A stretch of DNA of 64,000 nucleotides, from positions 2,356,001-2,420,000 of the forward strand of contig NZ_PJNE01000001.1 of the NCBI RefSeq assembly GCF_002846495.1. Reading direction: 5' to 3'. A program made the translations under genes and the position numbers. This document shows, in pieces, positions 59,200-64,000 of the stretch (position 1 is the first letter of the stretch; every line of letters starts with the position of its first letter). The DNA is from Phycicoccus duodecadis. Its GTDB lineage: Bacteria; Actinomycetota; Actinomycetes; Actinomycetales; Dermatophilaceae. A model generated the notes under the pieces. It was not told where the DNA came from, searched no databases, and saw only the letters and a list, made by a program, of their open reading frames with translations.

Positions 59200-60514
59200 A
59201 GCCGCTCGCGCCGAGCCGCTCGGCCAGGGCAGCGGCCGTGTCCGGATGGTCCTCGGCCAGCAGCCCGACGGCGAACAGCACGTACTCGCGGTCGACCACG
59301 GCCCGGGCCCGGTCGGGCACCCGCCAGCCGCCGCCGTGGTCACCGAGGGCCGGGGCGAGCACGGCCTCGGCGCCGCCGGCAGGGGCGTGCCGCAGGACGC
59401 CGCCGGAGCCCACGACCAGGCCCACGTCGGCCAGCGGCCGGGCGCGGTCACCAGGGGTCGCTGGGCGCCCGTGCCGGCGGACGGCCACGGTGACGGCGGC
59501 CCGGGCCAGCGCGGTCTCGGCGTCCCACTCGGCGGCCGTGGTGGCCAGCCGAGAGGGGTCGGCGGCGACCGTGGTCGCCCACGCCGCCACGGCCCGCGGC
59601 AGGTCGAGCCGCTCGCGGGCGGCGGCCTCGACGACCGCCTCCGCGTTCCACCGCATCCCGAGGTCGGCCTCGACGGTGCGGGCGTGCCAGAGCGTGCCCA
59701 CCACCTCGCGCCGGATGGTCGCGTCCTCGCCCTGCGGGGTGAGCACGGAGTAGACGTCGGTGGTCGCTCCGCCGACGTCGACGACCAGCACGTCCTCGCC
59801 GCGCGCCTGCGCCAGCACCTCGACCCCGCGCAGGACGGCGTCGGGGGTGGCGGCCCGCACCAGCGGCGCGAAACCGCGACCGCGCGAGAGGCCCTTGCCG
59901 CCGATGACGTGCTCGAGGAAGACGGCGCGGATGGCCGCGCGGGCGCTCCCGGGCGCGACCTCGCCGATGCGGGGCAGGACGTTGTCGGCCAGCACGTGGC
60001 GCCGGCCGGTGGCCTCGAGGAGGTCCGCGACCCGGTCGGCGGCATCGGCGTTGCCGGCCACGACGACCGGGGCGGTCACCCGTGCCCGGGCCAGGCGCTC
60101 GGCGTTGTGCAGCAGGACGTCGGCGTTGCCCCCGTCGGTGCCGCCGACCAGCAGGACGAGGTCGGGGCGGGCGGCACGCAGGGCGCGGACGTCGGCAGCC
60201 GTCATCGGGCCCGCGGCGACGTGGACGACGCGCGCCCCGGCCGAGAGCCCCACCCGGTGCCCGGCCTCGGCCGTGACCTCGCGCTCGTAGCCGACGACGG
60301 CCAGCCGCAGCCCGCCCCCGGCGCTGGAGCACAGGGCCAGGTGCTCCGGGTCGTGAGCCACCCCGAGCTCGGCGCGCACGGCGTCGACGCCGTCCATCAC
60401 GTCGGTGCCGACCGTCGTCGGGTGCGCGGCCCGGCCCCGGACCTCGCCGTCGTCGCCGACGAGCAGGGCCTTGGTGTAGGTCGAGCCGACGTCGACGCAC
60501 AGGACATCGGGCAT
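59198..60514 (-). CDS. Glutamate mutase L-like ASKHA ATPase (MutL)
   Basis: 438 residues of the MutL family, named for a protein encoded between the two glutamate mutase subunits in clostridia (unrelated to mismatch repair MutL). Phosphate loops CVDVGSTYTKALL (near 6-18) and LVVDVGGATTDVYSV mark the actin-like ATPase fold, and LLVGGTDGGNADVLL is family-typical. It may reactivate a B12-dependent mutase. No mutase gene is in the window. TAGAGT lies 6 bases before the ATG. Confidence 0.8.
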   Translation of the reverse strand: MPDVLCVDVGSTYTKALLVGDDGEVRGRAAHPTTVGTDVMDGVDAVRAELGVAHDPEHLALCSSAGGGLRLAVVGYEREVTAEAGHRVGLSAGARVVHVAAGPMTAADVRALRAARPDLVLLVGGTDGGNADVLLHNAERLARARVTAPVVVAGNADAADRVADLLEATGRRHVLADNVLPRIGEVAPGSARAAIRAVFLEHVIGGKGLSRGRGFAPLVRAATPDAVLRGVEVLAQARGEDVLVVDVGGATTDVYSVLTPQGEDATIRREVVGTLWHARTVEADLGMRWNAEAVVEAAARERLDLPRAVAAWATTVAADPSRLATTAAEWDAETALARAAVTVAVRRHGRPATPGDRARPLADVGLVVGSGGVLRHAPAGGAEAVLAPALGDHGGGWRVPDRARAVVDREYVLFAVGLLAEDHPDTAAALAERLGASG

Positions 60515-60520
60515 CCGCGC

Positions 60521-60526
60521 ACTCTA
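60521..60526 (-). promoter_or_regulatory. -10 box of mutL-like gene
   Basis: TAGAGT on the minus strand, 6 bases before ATG 60514. Confidence 0.6.
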
Positions 60527-60566
60527 GTGAGGGCGGGCCGGCCCCCCTCCCCGGTCGGCCGACGGC

Positions 60567-61745
60567 TCAGGTGAGCCGGTCGAGGGCCTGGCGCAGGTCG
60601 GCCACGAGGTCGGCGGCGTCCTCGATGCCGACCGACAGCCGGATGAGGTCGGCCGGCACCTCGAGCTCGGTGCCGGCGACGGAGGCGTGCGTCATCCGGG
60701 CCGGGTGCTCGATGAGCGACTCGACGCCGCCGAGGGACTCCCCCAGGGTGAACAGCCGGGTCTCGGCGCAGACCTTGGCCGCGACGTCCTCGCCGCCCTT
60801 GACCCGGAAGGCGACCATGCCGCCGAAGCGCTTCATCTGGCGGGAGGCGACCTCGTGGTTGGGGTGGTCGGGCAGGCCCGGGTAGTGCACGGCCGTGACC
60901 CCCGGGTGGCCCTGGAGGAAGTCGACGACGACCTCGGCGTTGTCGCAGTGCCGCTCCATCCGCACCGCCAGCGTCTTCAGCCCGCGCAGCACCAGCCACG
61001 CGTCGAACGGCCCAGCGACGGCACCCATCGAGTTCTGGTGGAACGCGACCCGCTCGACGACGGACTCGCCCCGCGGCGTCATGGCGCCGGCCGCGACGAC
61101 CACGGCGCCACCGACGACGTCGCTGTGGCCGCCGGCGTACTTCGTGGTGGAGTGCACGACCACGTCGGCCCCGAGGGCGATCGGGTTCTGCAGGTACGGC
61201 GAGGCGAACGTGTTGTCGACGACCAGGAGGGCCCCGGCGGCGTGCGCGACCTCGGCGATGGCGGCGATGTCGGCGATGCCGAGCAGCGGGTTGGTGGGCG
61301 TCTCGACCCACACCATCCGGGTCTCCGGCCGCAGCGCCGCCCGCACCGACTCGACGTCGGCGACCCGTGCGATGGAGTGCTCGACCCCCCAGGGCTTCAG
61401 CACCCGGTTGAACAGCCGGTAGGTGCCGCCGTAGGCGTCCGACGGCACGACGACGTGGTCGCCGGGGGCCAGCAGGGCGCGCAGCACGGTGTCCTCACCG
61501 GCGAGGCCGCTGGCGAACGCGAAGGCGCGCTCACCGCCCTCGAGCGAGGCGATGCACTCCTCCAGCGCGGTGCGGGTGGGGTTCGCCGAGCGCGAGTACT
61601 CGTAGCCGCCGCGCAGGCCGCCCACCCCGTCCTGCTTGTAGGTGCTCACCTGGTGGATGGGCGGCACCACGGCCCCGGTGGTCGGGTCGGGCTCCTGCCC
61701 GGCGTGGATGGCGCGCGAGGAGAAGCCGAGGTCGTCGACGGTCAT
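60567..61745 (-). CDS. metB: Cystathionine gamma-synthase
   Basis: 392 residues. PLP lysine in [28 protein letters not shown], and [19 protein letters not shown]. It joins O-succinyl- or O-acetylhomoserine with cysteine toward methionine; a cystathionine gamma-lyase activity cannot be excluded because the families overlap. TACCCT lies 6 bases before ATG 61745. Confidence 0.88.
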   Translation of the reverse strand: MTVDDLGFSSRAIHAGQEPDPTTGAVVPPIHQVSTYKQDGVGGLRGGYEYSRSANPTRTALEECIASLEGGERAFAFASGLAGEDTVLRALLAPGDHVVVPSDAYGGTYRLFNRVLKPWGVEHSIARVADVESVRAALRPETRMVWVETPTNPLLGIADIAAIAEVAHAAGALLVVDNTFASPYLQNPIALGADVVVHSTTKYAGGHSDVVGGAVVVAAGAMTPRGESVVERVAFHQNSMGAVAGPFDAWLVLRGLKTLAVRMERHCDNAEVVVDFLQGHPGVTAVHYPGLPDHPNHEVASRQMKRFGGMVAFRVKGGEDVAAKVCAETRLFTLGESLGGVESLIEHPARMTHASVAGTELEVPADLIRLSVGIEDAADLVADLRQALDRLT

Positions 61746-61751
61746 GCTCCG

Positions 61752-61757
61752 AGGGTA
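61752..61757 (-). promoter_or_regulatory. -10 box of metB
   Basis: TACCCT on the minus strand, 6 bases before ATG 61745. Confidence 0.6.
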
Positions 61758-61870
61758 GGGGCCTCGGCGGTGTCTCCCCCAGCCACCCCGCGGCGTGGGG
61801 GTCGTTCCCCGATGTCGAGACGGGCGCGGCTCCGTGGAACACGGTGCCACCCGATGCCGTTGGAACGCTC

Positions 61871-62566
61871 ATGCTCTTCGGTTCCCGCGCCAAGACCACC
61901 TTCCCCTCCCGCGACGAGGCCCTGCCGGGCCGCGACCAGCGGATCTTCCCCGTCCCGTCGACCCACGCCGTGCTGGGCACCCCGCTGGAGGGCCCGTGGC
62001 CCGAGGGGACCGAGATCCTCTACGTCGCGATGGGCTGCTTCTGGGGCGTCGAGCGGATCTTCTGGCAGCTGCCCGGCGTGGTCACCACGGCCGCCGGCTA
62101 CATGGGCGGGTACACCCCGAACCCCACCTACGAGGAGACCTGCACCGGCCGCACCGGTCACGCCGAGACGGTGCTCGTCGCCTACGACCCGGCCGTCACC
62201 ACCCCCGAGCTGCTGCTCAAGGCCTTCTGGGAGAACCACGACCCCACCACGCCCAACCGGCAGGGCAACGACATCGGCACCGCGTACCGGTCGGCGATCT
62301 ACACCTCGACCCCTGGGCAGGACGCCGCGGCCCACGCCACCCGTGAGGCCTTCCAGGGCGTGCTGACCGCCGCCGGGCGGGGCGAGATCTCCACCAGCAT
62401 CGCCTCGGCCGACGACGCCGGCCCGTTCTGGTACGCCGAGGACTACCACCAGCAGTACCTCCACAAGAACCCGAACGGCTACTGCAACCACGGCCCCAAC
62501 GGGCTCACCTGCCCGGTCGGCGTCGCGAACCTCCCGGCGCAGACGGACGTCCTCCCGCCCGCCTGA
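61871..62566 (+). CDS. msrA: Peptide methionine sulfoxide reductase MsrA
   Basis: 231 residues. Catalytic Cys56 in [22 protein letters not shown], and resolving cysteines in the [16 protein letters not shown] tail. It reduces methionine S-sulfoxide in proteins. The N-terminal 45 residues extend beyond the core, as in many actinobacterial and E. coli forms. ATG 61871 is chosen; an in-frame ATG at 61844 is possible. Confidence 0.93.
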   Translation: MLFGSRAKTTFPSRDEALPGRDQRIFPVPSTHAVLGTPLEGPWPEGTEILYVAMGCFWGVERIFWQLPGVVTTAAGYMGGYTPNPTYEETCTGRTGHAETVLVAYDPAVTTPELLLKAFWENHDPTTPNRQGNDIGTAYRSAIYTSTPGQDAAAHATREAFQGVLTAAGRGEISTSIASADDAGPFWYAEDYHQQYLHKNPNGYCNHGPNGLTCPVGVANLPAQTDVLPPA

Positions 62567-62587
62567 CCCGCCGAGCCGCACCCCACG

Positions 62588-62623
62588 GCCGAGCCCTCTC
62601 CCCGCTGCGGGAGGGGGCTCGGC
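62588..62623 (+). terminator. msrA terminator
   Basis: A 15-bp stem (62588-62602 with 62609-62623, one G-U wobble) and a 6-base loop, 21 bases after the stop. No T-run. Confidence 0.65.
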
Positions 62624-62662
62624 CGTCCTACGCTGCGCGGACCCTCGCGAAAGGTGGGCGCC

Positions 62663-63406
62663 GTGCAGGTGACCTCCGAGCAGCTCCTCGACGACACCCT
62701 CGTCGAGCGGCGCTTTCTGCTGGCCGACGTCCCCGGCCTCCTCTGGATGCCCGTGGCGCCCGCGACGCCGGTGCCGCTGGTGCTGATGGGCCATCCGGGT
62801 GGCCTCGACGGGATGTACCCGCGGCTGGTCGCCCGGGCCCGCAGCGCGGCCTCCGACGGGTTCGCCACCGCCACCCTCGAGCTGCCCGGCAGCGGCGGGC
62901 GGCCCCCACTGCCCGAGGTGGAGGCCGCCCGGGCCGACCTGCGCGCCGCCCTCGCCGCCGGTGAGCCGGTGGCGGGCGAGGTCGTCGACCGCCTCGTCCT
63001 CCCGCTGGTGGAGGCCGCGGTGCCCGAGTGGCGGGCGCTGCTCGACGCGCTGCTCGCCCTGCCGGAGGTCGGCGGCCCGGTGGGCTTCTCGGGTGGGGTC
63101 GTCGCGATCGGGGTGCGGATGGCGCGGGTGGAGCCGCGCCTCGTGGCGGCCGGACTCTTCGCGGGCAGCTTCGTGCCCCGCAGCATCCTCGAGGAGGCCC
63201 GGGCGGTGACCATCCCCCTCCACCTCCTGCTGCAGTGGGACGACCGCGGCAACGACCGCCAGATGGCGCTGGACCTGTTCGACGCGTTCGGCTCGGCGGA
63301 GAAGACCCTGTGCGCGAACCTCGGGGGGCACACGGGTGTCCCGGCCCACGCCGGCGACGAGGCGGCCCGCTTCTTCCGGCGGCACCTGGCGCCGGCACCG
63401 TCGTAG
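62663..63406 (+). CDS. Alpha/beta hydrolase, dienelactone-hydrolase-like
   Basis: 247 residues. Oxyanion MGHPGG, nucleophile in VGFSGG, acid probably in LLQWDDRGND and base in GGHTGVPAH. Substrate unknown. GTG 62663 is chosen over GTG 62654 because AAAGG lies about 8 bases before it; a -10-like TACGCT is at 62629-62634. Its TAG stop forms part of the -10 box of the next gene. Confidence 0.75.
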   Translation: MQVTSEQLLDDTLVERRFLLADVPGLLWMPVAPATPVPLVLMGHPGGLDGMYPRLVARARSAASDGFATATLELPGSGGRPPLPEVEAARADLRAALAAGEPVAGEVVDRLVLPLVEAAVPEWRALLDALLALPEVGGPVGFSGGVVAIGVRMARVEPRLVAAGLFAGSFVPRSILEEARAVTIPLHLLLQWDDRGNDRQMALDLFDAFGSAEKTLCANLGGHTGVPAHAGDEAARFFRRHLAPAPS

Positions 63407-63409
63407 GGT
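63404..63409 (+). promoter_or_regulatory. -10 box of arr
   Basis: TAGGGT, 6 bases before GTG 63416. It shares TAG with the upstream stop codon. Confidence 0.6.
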
Positions 63410-63415
63410 GCGACC

Positions 63416-63826
63416 GTGACCGGCGTGCTCGACGAGGGGCCGTTCTTCCACGGGACGAAGGCCGACCTACGGGTCGGCGACCTGCTGACGGCGGGTTTCC
63501 GGTCGAACTACCGGCCCGAGGTGGTCATGAACCACGTCTACTTCACCGCGCTGCGTGACGGCGCGGGCCTCGCGGCCGAGCTGGCCGCCGGGGACGCCGC
63601 CCCCCGGGTCTACGAGGTCGTGCCCACCGGCGTCTTCGAGGACGACCCGAACGTCACGGACAAGAAGTTCCCCGGCAACCCGACGCGGTCCTTCCGCAGC
63701 ACCGCCCCGATCCGGGTCGTCGGCGAGGTCCACGACTGGGCCCGGCTCACCCCCGACGCCCTGCGGGCGTGGCGTCAGCGCCTGGCCGCCCTCCGCGACG
63801 ACGAACGCGGCGAGATCATCAACTGA
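63416..63826 (+). CDS. arr: NAD+-rifampin ADP-ribosyltransferase
   Basis: 136 residues, normal for Arr (about 140). Catalytic and NAD-binding residues of the family can be placed: His12 (FFHGTKADL), Tyr42 (VYFTA) and Asp82 (NVTDKKFPGNPTRSFR). Arr adds ADP-ribose to rifampicin and inactivates it. It is chromosomal, with no mobile element nearby, as in mycobacteria and many environmental actinobacteria. A natural role is uncertain. Confidence 0.92.
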   Translation: MTGVLDEGPFFHGTKADLRVGDLLTAGFRSNYRPEVVMNHVYFTALRDGAGLAAELAAGDAAPRVYEVVPTGVFEDDPNVTDKKFPGNPTRSFRSTAPIRVVGEVHDWARLTPDALRAWRQRLAALRDDERGEIIN

Positions 63827-63847
63827 CCCGTGCCTCTCCGAGACCGG

Positions 63848-64000
63848 TCAGAGGGGCAGCAGGTCCTGCGCGAGCCTCTGCTTGATGCCCCACTGCCGGT
63901 CGCCGGGTGCGGCCCCCGGGAAGCCCCCGAGGCGGAACACCTGGTTCAGGTACGCGACGAACGGCATGGCCACGTCCCCGACGAAGAACCCCTCCGCCGT
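63848..64000 (-). CDS. Unknown protein, C-terminal fragment (gene runs off window)
   Basis: The last 50 residues of a minus-strand gene, ending at the stop 63848-63850. The visible part has MPFVAYLNQVFRLGGFPG and ends in KQRLAQDLLPL. The family is not recognised. It is convergent with arr, 21 bases apart. Confidence 0.6.
   Translation of the reverse strand, partial: TAEGFFVGDVAMPFVAYLNQVFRLGGFPGAAPGDRQWGIKQRLAQDLLPL

Overview
The window is a 64 kb stretch of a very GC-rich actinobacterial chromosome. Evidence: mycothiol S-conjugate amidase (Mca), a WhiB protein, a GroEL with a histidine-rich tail, CIRCE operators, GuaB3, many GTG starts, and many -10 boxes of the TANNNT type placed 6-7 bases before a start codon (leaderless transcripts). 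Gene content and order recall Micrococcales such as Intrasporangiaceae; that placement is inference. No tRNA, rRNA, CRISPR array, IS element or prophage was recognised.

Layout. 1-5.7 kb: a partial MurT-like ligase, a monoglyceride-lipase-like hydrolase, then SURF1, DUF3817 and guaA on the minus strand, and a plus-strand MOSC protein. 5.9-10 kb: a heterodimeric ABC exporter with one degenerate ATP site, and a convergent DedA membrane protein whose frame runs 189 bases into the exporter gene. 10-18.5 kb: a large secreted lectin/Ig-repeat protein, a coupled pair of succinate-semialdehyde dehydrogenase and ChoD-like GMC oxidoreductase, a small membrane protein, and guaB3. 18.6-28.3 kb looks accessory: a 1,869-residue secreted FN3/beta-repeat protein, a DHA2 drug exporter, a P1 peptidase and a lipoprotein serine hydrolase, lying between guaB3 and guaB (adjacent in mycobacteria, from memory).

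28-40.6 kb: guaB, whiB, an S4 RNA-binding protein, a YgeA-like racemase, groES-groEL under two CIRCE boxes, a methyltransferase, an acyl-CoA oxidase-like flavoenzyme, a ribokinase/nucleoside hydrolase pair for nucleoside salvage, and a GH3 lipoprotein. 40.6-51.2 kb: a receiver/thioredoxin-fold/flavin-reductase fusion, then one long minus-strand array (glmS, acpS, nnr, alr, hydrolase, tsaE, tsaB, rimI, tsaD) with many start/stop overlaps. It joins amino-sugar and D-alanine supply for the wall with CoA-carrier activation, NAD(P)HX repair and tRNA t6A synthesis.

51.3-64 kb: coaA, a lytic transglycosylase, PhoH, an isoprenyl transferase, a PAQR/HlyIII membrane protein with a palindrome filling its promoter spacer, mca with a small membrane protein, DUF4307, greA, an orphan MutL-type ATPase, cystathionine gamma-synthase, msrA, a hydrolase, a rifampin ADP-ribosyltransferase and a gene fragment at the edge. 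Much of this matches the mycobacterial Rv1079-Rv1095 neighbourhood from memory. Most genes are housekeeping. The novelty lies in degenerate or rearranged enzymes (ABC pair, MurT without cysteines, redox fusion without CxxC), the two large surface proteins and several unexplained palindromes.
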